From Thiogranum sp. (lineage in GTDB: Bacteria; Pseudomonadota; Gammaproteobacteria; DSM-19610), in the NCBI GenBank assembly GCA_030148805.1, contig JASBSS010000022.1, positions 62,001-126,000 on the forward strand: a stretch of 64,000 bases of DNA. Reading direction: 5' to 3'. A program made the position numbers and the translations under genes. Position 1 is the first letter of the stretch; each line of letters starts with the position of its first letter. This document shows positions 17,188 to 26,122 of this stretch, in pieces. The notes beneath the pieces were generated by a model. It did not search any database. It was not told the origin of the DNA and saw only the letters and a list, made by a program, of their open reading frames with translations.

Positions 17188-18420
17188 GTGTGCAGCAACA
17201 GCGAAAATAGCCCGCAAAGGCCGGTGGCGACGAAGCGCACCGGTCGCAGGAAAATCTGGGAACTGGACAGTGCCTTTCATTGCAGTCTCATCGGAACCTG
17301 TCTGTCGGTGGAGGAGCTGCGCTTGCTGTGCCGCAAGTTGCAGATCGTCAGCTCGGCGCCGCTGGGCGATTATGAACTACATCACTCCTTCGTCGCGGCG
17401 GTGGGCAAAAACTGTCACGCCGCCCGGCGGTTGAGCAAATTCCTGGATCGCAAGTATCGGCAGGAAATCCGCGCCTACAACGTCGCGCCCGAGGCGCAGC
17501 TGGAAGAGTGCTGGCGTGCCTCGGTCGCCGGGGGCAACCCGGCCGGCACTTATTGGGCGCTCGCCACCCACGCCCGGACACCGGCCGCACTGCTGGATCG
17601 GGCCTATGGCGAGATTCATATGCTGTCGCACCTGGCGGGCGCCGCGGCGCGGGTGGACAGGCGTGAAAGCCAACGCCTGCGCCGCAGCGCCGAGCTGTTC
17701 CGAAAGCAGCAGGCCGCGTTGCGTGCCAGAGCCAGATTGCGCGAGGCAGAACGGGAAGAACTGCTCGCGCAGACCCAACAGCGCCTGGTCCGGGCGCGGG
17801 AACAACTGCACCGCCAGGGCGAAAAGCAGCGCCGCCAGGCACCCGAGGCGACGCCCGTGGCGATGCGCTTGCGCCAGCAGGTGGAACACTACGCCGCCAA
17901 GCTGGCCGAGGCCCGCAAGCGGGCGGAAAGCGCCGCGGCCGAGGCGTTGCAATGGAAACAGATGGCGGTGAAACAGGGGGACCGTCTGTTGCGTATGGAG
18001 CGACGCCTGGTCGAGGCGCAAACCGAGCGTGATGCCCTCGAGCAGGCGCTGGAGACGCGCCTGGCCGGGGCAGCGATGACCTGCGAACTCGAGCGGGGCG
18101 AGAGCGGCAAGGTCAATTTGTGCGGACGCTGCATTTTGTACGTGGGCGGGAGAGACCGCCTGTGTGCCCGTTTCCGCCAACTGGTGGAGGGCAACAACGG
18201 TCGCTTCCTGCATCATGACGGCGGCTTGCACGAGGGGCGTCTGCGGCTGGGTTCGTTGTTGCCGCAGGCCGACGCGGTTCTCTGTCCCCTGGACTGCGTC
18301 AGCCACGATGCCAGTAAACGGATTCGGCAGTTCTGTAAACGCCACGGGAAAAAATTGGTATTACTGCCGAGGTGCAGCTTGGCCGCGTTTGCGCGTGGCC
18401 TGAGCGAGCTGACGGCCTGA
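17188..18420 (+). CDS. DUF2325 domain protein, Fur-controlled
   Basis: A 410-residue cytoplasmic protein. The N-terminal 150 residues are globular and helical (IWELDSAFHCSLIGTCLS), residues about 150-300 form a charged coiled coil rich in R, E, Q and A, and the C-terminal about 95 residues are the DUF2325 domain: ILYVGGRDRLCARFRQL, an HHDGG segment and VLCPLDCVSHDA. The DUF2325 fold resembles a Rossmann-like nucleotide or metal module; no activity is established to my knowledge. The GTG at 17188 gives the longest plausible product; no strong Shine-Dalgarno is seen, and a later GTG is possible. It is directly downstream of the Fur box and 36 bp before the di-haem peroxidase gene, so the two are probably co-transcribed. 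Confidence 0.8.
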   Translation: MCSNSENSPQRPVATKRTGRRKIWELDSAFHCSLIGTCLSVEELRLLCRKLQIVSSAPLGDYELHHSFVAAVGKNCHAARRLSKFLDRKYRQEIRAYNVAPEAQLEECWRASVAGGNPAGTYWALATHARTPAALLDRAYGEIHMLSHLAGAAARVDRRESQRLRRSAELFRKQQAALRARARLREAEREELLAQTQQRLVRAREQLHRQGEKQRRQAPEATPVAMRLRQQVEHYAAKLAEARKRAESAAAEALQWKQMAVKQGDRLLRMERRLVEAQTERDALEQALETRLAGAAMTCELERGESGKVNLCGRCILYVGGRDRLCARFRQLVEGNNGRFLHHDGGLHEGRLRLGSLLPQADAVLCPLDCVSHDASKRIRQFCKRHGKKLVLLPRCSLAAFARGLSELTA

Positions 18421-18456
18421 GCCTCACAATCTTTTACATTCCAAGAAGGTAGAATT

Positions 18457-20118
18457 ATGAATCCGGCATTTACTGGACGGGCAAGCATCGGCGTATTGTT
18501 GTTCATCGGGCATGCGGTCGCGGCGCTCGCAGCCGCCCCCATGGATCCGGCAGTCGTCGCCCTTGGTGAAAGACTGTTTCTGGAAACGCGTTTTGCCCAG
18601 TTCTATTTTTCCCACGGGCAGGGCGGTGATCCGCTGATGGAGACTACCGAGACGGTGACCGAACCGCTTCCCGGGCCTTTCAGCGGTCAGTCGATGAACT
18701 GTGCCGCCTGTCACCTGGTGGATCAGCAGTTAGACACCACGGGAGGCGGGATGCGGACCTATAACGATTTCGCCCGCCGCAGCCCGATACCGCTGCGCGA
18801 GGACGGAAAAACCAGGGCGGTGCGTAACAGCCCGCCGTTGGTAAACGCCTCTCTGTCCCGATCCACGGGTTTTTTGTTCCATTTTGACGGCGAGTTCGCC
18901 ACCTTGACGGATCTGGTCAAGGCGACCTATAGCGGACGCAACTATGGCTGGCTGCCCGGCGAGCGCGCGCAGGCGGTCAGCCATTTTGCCGCCGTCGTGC
19001 GCAACGACGACGGCAGTGGTGAACTGGCGCAGGAGTTCGGTGGCGCCTATCGTATCGTGCTTGCCGGGACCGATCCGTCGATTCCCGAAGAGTTGCGCCT
19101 GCCCGAGTCCTGGCGTCTGGATGTGGACAGCGCCAGTGACGAGGAGATTTTCGCGCACCTCGCAGGCTTGACGGCGGCTTATGTTGAGGATCTGGAATTT
19201 TCCCGTGATGAGAATGGGGCGTTCAACGGTTCCCCTTATGATCTGTTTCTGGCGAAAAACGGTTTGCCACGTCAACCCAGAAAAGGCGAGTCGGACGAGC
19301 GTTACAGTCGGCGTCTAATGAACCGTCTCGAGCAGCTGCGCCGGCCGCAGTTCGTGACCCCGCAGGAAGGCGGCTTCGCTTTTCATGATCAAACCTACGT
19401 ATTCGGGCCCCAAGAGTTGCAGGGCATGCGGATATTTTTTACCCGCGCCCAGCCGCGGGGCCGGCAATCCGCAGCGGTGGGCAATTGTGTCGCTTGCCAT
19501 GCCGCGCCGGCATTTACCGATTTCGCCTTACACAATACCGGTATCAGTCAGCTGGAATACGACAGTGTACACGGAGAGGGCGCCTTTGCTTCTCTCTATA
19601 TTCCTACCTTGCGTGAGCGCCGGCACGATCCCGACGCGTGGCTGCCGGCGACCGAGAATCACCCCAACGCGGCGGAGCCGTACCGGGCGATTCCCGCGCC
19701 CGATAACCCGCTTCTCGTCGATCTGGGCGCCTGGAATATTTTCGCCAACGCGGATTTTCCGCGCACCCAGGACACGCTGCGAAGGCAGCTTTGCCGCGAA
19801 CAGCTACAGGCGCGCAAACATCCCGGCGCCGTGCTGATCGGGCACTCCCACTGCGCACGCCCGGCGTTGTTGGAGCGAAGTATTGCCAGCTTCAAAACGC
19901 CGGGACTGCGCGACACCGGGCATTCGGCTCCCTATATGCATAACGGCGCGTTTGACACGCTGGAGGCTGCGACGGCGGTTTATCGCCGAGTGTCCGTCAT
20001 GGCGCGGAACGGTCTGTTGCGCAACCCGGCGCCTGCGCTGCTGGATATCCACCTTCAGGCAGAAGATGTGGAGCCGCTGGCGGCGTTTATTCGTTCGCTC
20101 AACGAGGATTACGAATAG
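18457..20118 (+). CDS. Di-haem cytochrome c peroxidase / MauG-family protein
   Basis: A 553-residue exported c-type cytochrome with signal peptide (about residues 1-26, cleaved after AALA). Two haem-binding CxxCH motifs are present: C82-A-A-C85-H86 and C344-V-A-C347-H348. The layout matches the bacterial cytochrome c peroxidase / MauG superfamily, but 553 residues is long compared with about 330-380 for CcpA and MauG. It should act in the periplasm, reducing peroxide or oxidising a protein or small substrate. AAGGTAG precedes the ATG. It follows the DUF2325 gene in a likely Fur-regulated operon and converges with a small minus-strand operon. Confidence 0.88.
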   Translation: MNPAFTGRASIGVLLFIGHAVAALAAAPMDPAVVALGERLFLETRFAQFYFSHGQGGDPLMETTETVTEPLPGPFSGQSMNCAACHLVDQQLDTTGGGMRTYNDFARRSPIPLREDGKTRAVRNSPPLVNASLSRSTGFLFHFDGEFATLTDLVKATYSGRNYGWLPGERAQAVSHFAAVVRNDDGSGELAQEFGGAYRIVLAGTDPSIPEELRLPESWRLDVDSASDEEIFAHLAGLTAAYVEDLEFSRDENGAFNGSPYDLFLAKNGLPRQPRKGESDERYSRRLMNRLEQLRRPQFVTPQEGGFAFHDQTYVFGPQELQGMRIFFTRAQPRGRQSAAVGNCVACHAAPAFTDFALHNTGISQLEYDSVHGEGAFASLYIPTLRERRHDPDAWLPATENHPNAAEPYRAIPAPDNPLLVDLGAWNIFANADFPRTQDTLRRQLCREQLQARKHPGAVLIGHSHCARPALLERSIASFKTPGLRDTGHSAPYMHNGAFDTLEAATAVYRRVSVMARNGLLRNPAPALLDIHLQAEDVEPLAAFIRSLNEDYE

Positions 20119-20154
20119 CCCTCGCGCCGCCAGCCGACGGCTCCCCGACCACCC

Positions 20155-20232
20155 TCAGTTGAACAGAAGGTAAATGATGACGAGTACGAACAGCGGGATG
20201 CCGAATAGCCATCCGATAAAATATTTGCCCAT
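20155..20232 (-). CDS. 25-residue single-pass membrane peptide
   Basis: A short open frame of 26 codons: starts MGKYFIGWLFGIP, then a run of V, L, I, F and Y, ending LLFN. The whole peptide is one hydrophobic helix with a lysine near its N terminus. It has a ribosome binding site (GAGG, 8 bp before ATG) and starts 26 bp after the AF1514-family stop, so it looks like the second gene of that operon. Composition and spacing support a genuine small membrane protein; function unknown. Confidence 0.65.
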   Translation of the reverse strand: MGKYFIGWLFGIPLFVLVIIYLLFN

Positions 20233-20258
20233 GTTATCAGCCTCAAAGGGAAGTTGTG

Positions 20259-20651
20259 TTAGCCACCGACACCGCCGCCGGCGAAATAGCCCAGCTTGCG
20301 TCGGTCTTCTTCGGTACAGGCATCACGCAGACATAGAATGCCGCTGTCACCGTCCTCGGCGAGCGTTTCGACATTGATGTCCGGCGAGGCGAATTCCTCG
20401 GACTCGGTGAAAATAAAGTGATATTTTCCGTCAACGTTCACTTGTAACAAGCCGTTGTTGTTTTCTCCGTAGTCGTGCCAGCGATCGTCACTGGCTCCCG
20501 GAATTTCCGGGCCGAACAAGCCCGTCTGATCGTCCTTCCAGGCGATAATCAATGGCTCCGAAAAATTTTCGCGCGCGCGGTCAGCCGCGGCGCGACGGGC
20601 ATTGAAAAAGTTGTCGGAAGTGGCTTCGAGCGAAAGATCGATATTTTTCAC
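20259..20651 (-). CDS. AF1514 family protein
   Basis: A 130-residue soluble protein. Its first 90 residues (NIDLSLEATSDNFFNARRAA; EPLIIAWKDDQTGLFGP; VNVDGKYHFIFTESEEF) resemble the AF1514/DUF5619 family: a beta strand, a helix, a W-containing strand and a final V-x-V-D-x-G-x-Y-x-F-I segment. The family has no known activity. The C-terminal 40 residues are an acidic, then glycine-rich tail with two cysteines (CLRDAC). The GTG at 20651 was chosen because AAGGAGAC lies 3-10 bp upstream; an ATG further out at 20726 lacks this. The 25-residue membrane peptide follows at 26 bp. Confidence 0.65.
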   Translation of the reverse strand: MKNIDLSLEATSDNFFNARRAAADRARENFSEPLIIAWKDDQTGLFGPEIPGASDDRWHDYGENNNGLLQVNVDGKYHFIFTESEEFASPDINVETLAEDGDSGILCLRDACTEEDRRKLGYFAGGGVGG

Positions 20652-21015
20652 GACTGTCTCCTTAAAGATCCGTGCCGATGGATAGCGGTGAGGGATAAGG
20701 CCCCCGATAAACTCCGATTCTCCCAACCAACCCGGGTCGGAATAGGGAAAAGTGTAGGTTTATGTGGGGAGAGAGTAGATAAGCCATTACCGACTATCGG
20801 GTAAGAGGAGTCCGACGGGTCAGGCAGGGGGCAGGCTATCGGGAGTGCCCCATGGCGTGCGGCGCTGCCAGAAGCTTGGGTTGCTCCCTCTCTACCCGGG
20901 TATTGCTATCGCCGTGCCTATCGCCGGCCGGTGCCGGCAGCGTGAAGCTTTACGTATCGTAGGCAACGGAACGTTGCCTGATGAATTGCAAATGGCTTTG
21001 CCAATACCGGAGCCG
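20652..21015. other. 364-bp gap without a recognisable gene
   Basis: It lies between the AF1514-family start and the LysR stop. It contains an 8-bp-stem hairpin, AGGCAACG-GAA-CGTTGCCT (20961-20979), without a T-run, which may mark the end of the LysR transcript. The open frame at 20845-21096 on the plus strand overlaps the LysR gene and has no coding character. Local base composition is slightly less GC-rich than the surroundings. Confidence 0.5.
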
Positions 21016-21948
21016 TCAAGGGGAGTGAACTTTTGGCACAGGGCGGTTCCAGAAGGGCGGCTCTCCTACGTATTCCACCAAGCGATCGATGAATAGTCGG
21101 GTCTTCTTCGGCAAATAACTTCGGCTTGGATACATGATGTAGATCGGCGAAAACGGAATCAACTGCAGGTCCGGCAATATGCGTACCAGCGTGCCTTGCC
21201 GCAGAGCATCGCGGCTGACGAAGGCCGCCAGGAGCGCGACGCCCAATCCGTCCTCGGCGGCCTTAAGCAGGGCATAACCGTCATTGACCTTAATCCGCGG
21301 ACTGACCGAAAACGTTTTAATAGTATCGCCAGCGCGGTAGTTCCAACTGTCGTTCACGCCGTATTCTCCCGAATAGACGACAAAACGATGATCGGCCAGG
21401 TCGGCGAGCTTCGTCGGCGCTCCGTGGCGTTCTAAATAGTCTGGGGAAGCCACCATCATAAACGGGTTATCGGCCAGTTTTCGCGCCACCAACGTAGAGT
21501 CATTCGGTTCGGTGACGCGAATGGCGACATCGTAGCGTTCGCCGACAAGGTCCACGTAACGGTCTTCCAGGCGCAGCTCGATATTCAGACGGGGATATTC
21601 GGCCGCCAGCGCTTCAATCACCGGTAGCACGTGCAGGCGGCCAAACTGCGTCGTGCTGGAGATGCGCAGTTCGCCCGCCACTTCCTGGCGTAGCGAGGCG
21701 ACCAGCGCATCCGTTTCCATGAGTTGTTCGCGTAACGAACAGGCATGTTGGTATATCGCCTCGCCGGCCTCCGTAAGACTCAGGCTGCGGGTAGTCCGAT
21801 TCAGCAGGCGTACGCCCAGCTGCTCTTCGAGTTTGGCCAGTTGCTTGCTGACATAAGACCGGTTGACCGCCCGGCGTTCAGCGGCTTTGCTGAAATTGCC
21901 GCTGTCGATGACGTCAGCGAATAAGATCAGACGACTGGCCGTGTCCAT
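21016..21948 (-). CDS. LysR-family transcriptional regulator
   Basis: A 310-residue LTTR with an N-terminal winged helix-turn-helix (residues about 4-62; NFSKAAERRAVNRSYVSKQL... LLNRTTRSLSLTEAGE) and a periplasmic-binding-like effector domain (about 90-295). It belongs to the AaeR/CrgA-like group by its RTTRSLSLTEAG signature. It is divergent from the ene-reductase gene at 22064, the classical LysR arrangement, so it probably controls that gene in response to an electrophile. The ATG at 21948 was chosen because GGAGACCCC precedes it; an in-frame start 42 bases upstream is less likely. Confidence 0.9.
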   Translation of the reverse strand: MDTASRLILFADVIDSGNFSKAAERRAVNRSYVSKQLAKLEEQLGVRLLNRTTRSLSLTEAGEAIYQHACSLREQLMETDALVASLRQEVAGELRISSTTQFGRLHVLPVIEALAAEYPRLNIELRLEDRYVDLVGERYDVAIRVTEPNDSTLVARKLADNPFMMVASPDYLERHGAPTKLADLADHRFVVYSGEYGVNDSWNYRAGDTIKTFSVSPRIKVNDGYALLKAAEDGLGVALLAAFVSRDALRQGTLVRILPDLQLIPFSPIYIMYPSRSYLPKKTRLFIDRLVEYVGEPPFWNRPVPKVHSP

Positions 21949-21962
21949 GGGGTCTCCATTGG

Positions 21963-21975
21963 TTCCATTCTGGAA
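21963..21975. promoter_or_regulatory. Candidate LysR operator in the divergent region
   Basis: TTCCA-TTC-TGGAA is a perfect interrupted palindrome 15 bp from the LysR start and about 90 bp from the ene-reductase start. The half-motif TTTGGAA recurs near 22000. LTTRs bind such T-N11-A type dyads; the assignment is inferred from position and symmetry only. Confidence 0.5.
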
Positions 21976-22063
21976 ACATATATACGACATTCTGGTGCTA
22001 TTTGGAAGGTTATGGGCGACTTAGAATGCTTCACCGAATTGTGACCTAACCAGGAGATGCGCC

Positions 22064-23170
22064 ATGTCTGGGATTACCACCTCGAGTGTCGAGCTGCTCA
22101 GCCCTTTCGCCTTGGGCGATTTGGAATTGCAAAACCGTTTGGTGATGGCGCCGTTGACGCGCAACCGGGCGGGTGACGGAAATGTCCCGACCGATCTGAA
22201 TGTCGAATATTATGGGCAACGCGCGAGCGCCGGGCTCATTATTACCGAGGCCGCGCAGATTTCGCCGCAAGGCGTCGGCTATCCCTCTACCCCGGGGATT
22301 CACACGTCCGCACAAGTCGCTGGTTGGCGCCGAGTAGTCGACGCTGTGCACGCCAGGAACGGACGCATTTTTCTGCAGCTCTGGCACGTCGGGCGTATTT
22401 CCCATCCTTCCCTGCAACCCGACAACGCGCAACCGGTGGCGCCTTCGGCGATCCGGCCAGCTGGCGAGGCCGTGACCTATGAGGGTATGAAAGCCTTCGA
22501 GACGCCGCGCGCGTTGCGGGCGGATGAGCTCCCGGGCATCGTTGCCGATTATGCTCGCGCGGCGCGTCATGCGCGCGACGCGGGCTTTGATGGGGTGGAG
22601 ATACACGCGGCGAACGGTTATCTGCTGGATGAGTTTTTGCGCGACGCCACCAACATCCGCGACGACGCTTATGGCGGCAGCGTGGAAAACCGCATGCGCT
22701 TATTGCAGGAAGTCGTCGAGGCGGTTACGCAGATCTGGCCTGCGCAGCGCGTCGGCGTGCGCTTATCCCCGGAAAACAGCTTTAACGATATTCGCGATTC
22801 CGATCCGCAGGCGACCTTCGGCGCCGTCGCTGACATGCTCAGCCGCTATCAGCTGGCCTACTTGCACGTGGTAGAGGGGGATATGATGAGCGGCGAACGC
22901 AAAGTGGACTATGGCGAGATCAAACGGCGTTTCGCGGGGATCTATATGGCTAATAACGGGTATACCAAAGCCCGTGCGGAACAGGCGTTGCACACGGGGA
23001 TGGCGGATCTGATCGCGATAGGGAAGTTGTTTATCGCAAATCCGGATCTGCCGCAGCGGTTTGCCGACAACGCCGAGCTCAACGAGCCAGACACAAGCAC
23101 CTTCTACGGTGGGGACGCGCGCGGGTATACGGACTACCCGGCCCTGACACAGAAAAGAAAGACCGCGTAA
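22064..23170 (+). CDS. nemA: Alkene reductase of the Old Yellow Enzyme family (NemA-like)
   Basis: A 368-residue FMN-dependent TIM-barrel oxidoreductase that reduces activated alkenes, N-ethylmaleimide and nitro compounds with NAD(P)H. Visible OYE features are the N-terminal LQNRLVMAPLTRNRA, the GLIITEA strand, QLWHVGR, the H-A-A-N substrate-binding pair in GVEIHAANGYLLDEFL and YGGSVENR. Length matches NemA (about 365). CAGGAGATGCGCC precedes the ATG. The divergent LysR gene likely regulates it. In this chemolithotroph a detoxification role is more likely than carbon metabolism. Confidence 0.93.
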   Translation: MSGITTSSVELLSPFALGDLELQNRLVMAPLTRNRAGDGNVPTDLNVEYYGQRASAGLIITEAAQISPQGVGYPSTPGIHTSAQVAGWRRVVDAVHARNGRIFLQLWHVGRISHPSLQPDNAQPVAPSAIRPAGEAVTYEGMKAFETPRALRADELPGIVADYARAARHARDAGFDGVEIHAANGYLLDEFLRDATNIRDDAYGGSVENRMRLLQEVVEAVTQIWPAQRVGVRLSPENSFNDIRDSDPQATFGAVADMLSRYQLAYLHVVEGDMMSGERKVDYGEIKRRFAGIYMANNGYTKARAEQALHTGMADLIAIGKLFIANPDLPQRFADNAELNEPDTSTFYGGDARGYTDYPALTQKRKTA

Positions 23171-23331
23171 ACAGGTATGACGGAGGCCTCTCGGCGGGCG
23201 ACCGAGCATCCACCTGTCGAGGGGCCTAAGGACACCGCCGTTGACAGGGTGTCATCGCCGAGCGCGTACGGGGGCGACGCTGATGGCGCGTAGAGTCCCG
23301 CGGCCACGAGGGCCTGGGCTCGTTCGGGCGG

Positions 23332-24081
23332 CTATTGAGAAAAAACTTTTTTAAGTAAGTCGGTCGTCCGTGCCACCGGATCCTCACGGATACGTTTTTC
23401 TTCCGCGGCCAGCTTGAGAAACAAACCATCCAGTGTTTTGCCGGCGATGTATCGATCCAGATCGAGGTTTTCCGGGGTTCCGGTAAATGGCGCGAGCATG
23501 CTGAGTTTGGCCGTCATCTGCTTATAAGAGGCTGTCACGCCAGCCTCGGCGGTGGTGTCTTTGACAATAGGTAAAATCGCGTCGGTCAATTGACCAGCAT
23601 TTTTGTTGCGAAAATACTGTGTCGCGGCATCATCCGGACCGTTGAGGATACCGCGCGCGTCTTCCAGAGACATGGACTGGATACTGTCTTTGATGATGCT
23701 CACGGTAGCCGGTACCGCCTGTTCGGCGGCGTGGTTCATGGCGGCGACAAAGTCGTCAGCCAGTTTCTGCTGGCCGATCAGTCGCAAGCCGTCGCCGACC
23801 TTCTCCAGCGACCCCGGCATGGTGATTTTTACCGCCGGGTCGTTCAAGAAGCCGCCACTACGTCCTAACAGCTCGGTCGCCCGTTCCGTGCCAACGCTCA
23901 AAGCCTGTCGCAATCCGGCGACAACTTCACTGGAGGTCAGGGTTTGGGGGGTGCCCGCGGACGTGGCTTGCGGCAGGTTTTTCTCGATTTTCTTATACCA
24001 ATCGGCCCAGTCCGCCTGGAGCGCCGGACTTATCAGGAGGCTGATTCCCAGTGCGAGGACGGTTGCCGTTGCTGCCTGCAT
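23332..24081 (-). CDS. DUF4197 domain protein, exported
   Basis: A 249-residue protein with a signal peptide (about 1-23, ending ALQA before DWADW) and then a helical domain matching DUF4197: SEVVAGLRQALSVGTERATELLG, FLNDPAVKITMPG, KNAGQLTDAILPIVKDTT and a final DGLFLKLAAEEKRIR. Function of the family is unknown; members are predicted periplasmic. The ATG at 24081 opens on the signal peptide and is preceded by GGAGTCCG; upstream in-frame codons would add a non-signal extension. It is convergent with nemA. Confidence 0.88.
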   Translation of the reverse strand: MQAATATVLALGISLLISPALQADWADWYKKIEKNLPQATSAGTPQTLTSSEVVAGLRQALSVGTERATELLGRSGGFLNDPAVKITMPGSLEKVGDGLRLIGQQKLADDFVAAMNHAAEQAVPATVSIIKDSIQSMSLEDARGILNGPDDAATQYFRNKNAGQLTDAILPIVKDTTAEAGVTASYKQMTAKLSMLAPFTGTPENLDLDRYIAGKTLDGLFLKLAAEEKRIREDPVARTTDLLKKVFSQ

Positions 24082-24361
24082 GCGGACTCCTTTGCGGGCG
24101 CCGAATAGCCTTGGTTCGGCTTCCAGCGCCTTCCTTGGGTGTGAACTCTCAATCTCCTCGGGCAATGTATCAGATCCGCACTGATAAGGGTAATCACGCC
24201 CGCCACGGCGGCGAATTTCCATAAATCCACGCCAGCGGTATGGCTACGGCCCGGCGGATGCTACACTGAGCCCGGCCAAGGCGCCCGCCTTTGCCGGACT
24301 GGGAGCAATTTCAAGCAAAAAGTGAAAATACAGGTGTTCGCGCCTGGAAGGAGATATCACA

Positions 24362-25006
24362 ATGACGGATAAAAAAGTGGCGCTGATGGTAGCGGCTTCG
24401 CTGACGGGTGTACTGATGCAGCAAAGCGTGTCGGCACACGGTGTTGGCAAGGGAAACGATGGCTTTGTGGTGGATTCGAGTGGTCATCTGGTTTCCGACG
24501 GCGCGGGTGATTGCCTGAGAACCCGTGAGTGGAGCAAAGATCTGGACCTGGTCGATTGCGGCGCCGAGCCCAAGAAGACGGCGGTGGTCGCGCCCGAGCC
24601 GGCCCCGACGACGCAGCCGGCGCCGATGCCCGAGCCGGTGGCGGTGTCTGAATCGGTGGCGCTTTCGGCCGGCGCGCTTTTCGACGTGAACAGCGACCAG
24701 TTGAAAGACGCCGGCAAGCAGGAGCTGTCGGCGCTGGCGACCCATATCAAGGCGCTGCAGGAGATTCAAAGCATCAAGATCATCGGCCACACCGACAGCA
24801 CCGGCGCGGCCTCCTACAATCAGGTGTTGTCACAGCGCCGGGCCAACGCGGTGAAGAACTATCTGCTGGATCAGGGTATTTCTCCCACCGTGATGTCGAC
24901 CCTGGGCATGGGGGAAGAGCGGCCGGTTGCCAGCAACGCCACCCGCGAAGGTCGCGCCCAGAACCGTCGGGTCGAAATCAAGATAGAAGGTTCGCGCAAG
25001 CGCTAA
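24362..25006 (+). CDS. OmpA-family outer-membrane protein
   Basis: A 214-residue protein: signal peptide (about 1-25, cleaved after VSA), a short region with two cysteines (CLRTREWSKDLDLVDC), a proline-alanine-rich linker (about 75-100) and a C-terminal OmpA peptidoglycan-binding domain (about 105-210; LFDVNSDQLK, IIGHTDSTG, SQRRANAVKNYL, NRRVEIKI). It tethers the outer membrane to the cell wall. No full beta-barrel is present. The CLRTxEW/VxC motif is common in small OmpA-like proteins of proteobacteria. GAAGGAGATATCAC precedes the ATG. Confidence 0.92.
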   Translation: MTDKKVALMVAASLTGVLMQQSVSAHGVGKGNDGFVVDSSGHLVSDGAGDCLRTREWSKDLDLVDCGAEPKKTAVVAPEPAPTTQPAPMPEPVAVSESVALSAGALFDVNSDQLKDAGKQELSALATHIKALQEIQSIKIIGHTDSTGAASYNQVLSQRRANAVKNYLLDQGISPTVMSTLGMGEERPVASNATREGRAQNRRVEIKIEGSRKR

Positions 25007-25024
25007 GCGCCCGTCCTTCGATCC

Positions 25025-26122
25025 TCAGGCGCCGGCCTCGACCGGTTGTCCGCGACGTAGAATCAGGGTTTGGGTGGGGTAGGCGAATTCTATTCCGGCC
25101 TGCTCGAACTGTTCGTGGATATACAGGTTGATGGCCTGCTGGATATCCATGTAAAGGTTGTAATCGGGGCCCAGGACGTAATACACCGTTTCGAAGTTCA
25201 GGGAAAAATCGCCGTACTTGGCGAAATGCGAGCGATCGAAACGGGTATGTTTCTGGGCCTCGATGGCCGCCTTCAGGACACCCGGGATCTGTTTCAGCTT
25301 TTCTCTCGGCGTATCGTAGGTCACGCCGATTTGCATCACCACGCGCCGTTCGTACATGCGGCCGAAATTCTGCAACCGGCTCTTGAGCAGATCGGAGTTG
25401 GAGAACACCAGCTGTTCGCCGGACAGGCTGCGTACCCGCGTGGTCTTCAAGCCGACGTGTTCGACGCTGCCCATGTAATTGTCGACGATGAGGAAGTCGC
25501 CGACCACGAAAGGCTTGTCGATGAGAATCGACAGGGAAGCGAACAGATCGCCGAGGATGTTCTGTACCGCGAGCGCCACGGCCACGCCGCCGACGCCCAA
25601 ACCGGCGATCAGCGCCGTGATATTGAACCCCAGATTGTCCAGCGCGAGCAGCAGCACGCCCATCCACAGCATCGAACTGGCCAGCAAACCGATGGCGTTC
25701 AGCGCGGTGACGCTGCCGGGGTCCTGCTTAATTTTGCGTTGGCGGTAGTGCTCCAGAGTGAACCTGAGCAGCGCGCTGGCCCAGACGCCCAGTTGCAGCA
25801 GCAGCGTAACCACCAGCGTGGTATGGACAAGGCCGCGCGCACGTTCCGAAAGCTCCACCACCTGGCTGCCGGCGGCGAGCGCGACCACCGCCAGCGCCCA
25901 CCATTTGGTGCGCTTCAACAAACAGACGATGGCATCGTCGATCTGGGTGCTGGTGCGCTCGGCGAGCCGGTCCAGACGTCGCCAGAGAACGCTGACGACC
26001 AGCTTGGCGATGAAAAAAACGGTCACGCTGATGGCGGCCGCCAGCAACCACAGTTCGATCGCCTTGGCGGTCAGTTCGAGATGAAGGTACTGGCTGAAAA
26101 AGCTTGTGATCCAATCAATCAT
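25025..26122 (-). CDS. Mechanosensitive ion channel family protein (MscS-like, extended)
   Basis: A 365-residue inner-membrane protein with about five predicted membrane helices, the last being the pore helix (NITALIAGLGVGGVAVALAVQNILGD), then the MscS beta domain (KPFVVGDFLIVDNYMGSVEHVGLKTTRVRSLSGEQLVFSNSDLL) and an alpha/beta vestibule. Extra N-terminal helices relative to MscS suggest the YnaI/YbdG-type subgroup. It would release solutes on hypoosmotic shock. It is convergent with the OmpA-like gene (18 bp between stops). A second, shorter mscS gene lies at 47813-48652. Confidence 0.92.
   Translation of the reverse strand: MIDWITSFFSQYLHLELTAKAIELWLLAAAISVTVFFIAKLVVSVLWRRLDRLAERTSTQIDDAIVCLLKRTKWWALAVVALAAGSQVVELSERARGLVHTTLVVTLLLQLGVWASALLRFTLEHYRQRKIKQDPGSVTALNAIGLLASSMLWMGVLLLALDNLGFNITALIAGLGVGGVAVALAVQNILGDLFASLSILIDKPFVVGDFLIVDNYMGSVEHVGLKTTRVRSLSGEQLVFSNSDLLKSRLQNFGRMYERRVVMQIGVTYDTPREKLKQIPGVLKAAIEAQKHTRFDRSHFAKYGDFSLNFETVYYVLGPDYNLYMDIQQAINLYIHEQFEQAGIEFAYPTQTLILRRGQPVEAGA

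Noticed and set aside
20845-21096. 83-residue plus-strand frame overlapping the LysR gene end
   Set aside because: No ribosome binding site or domain; overlaps a genuine gene.
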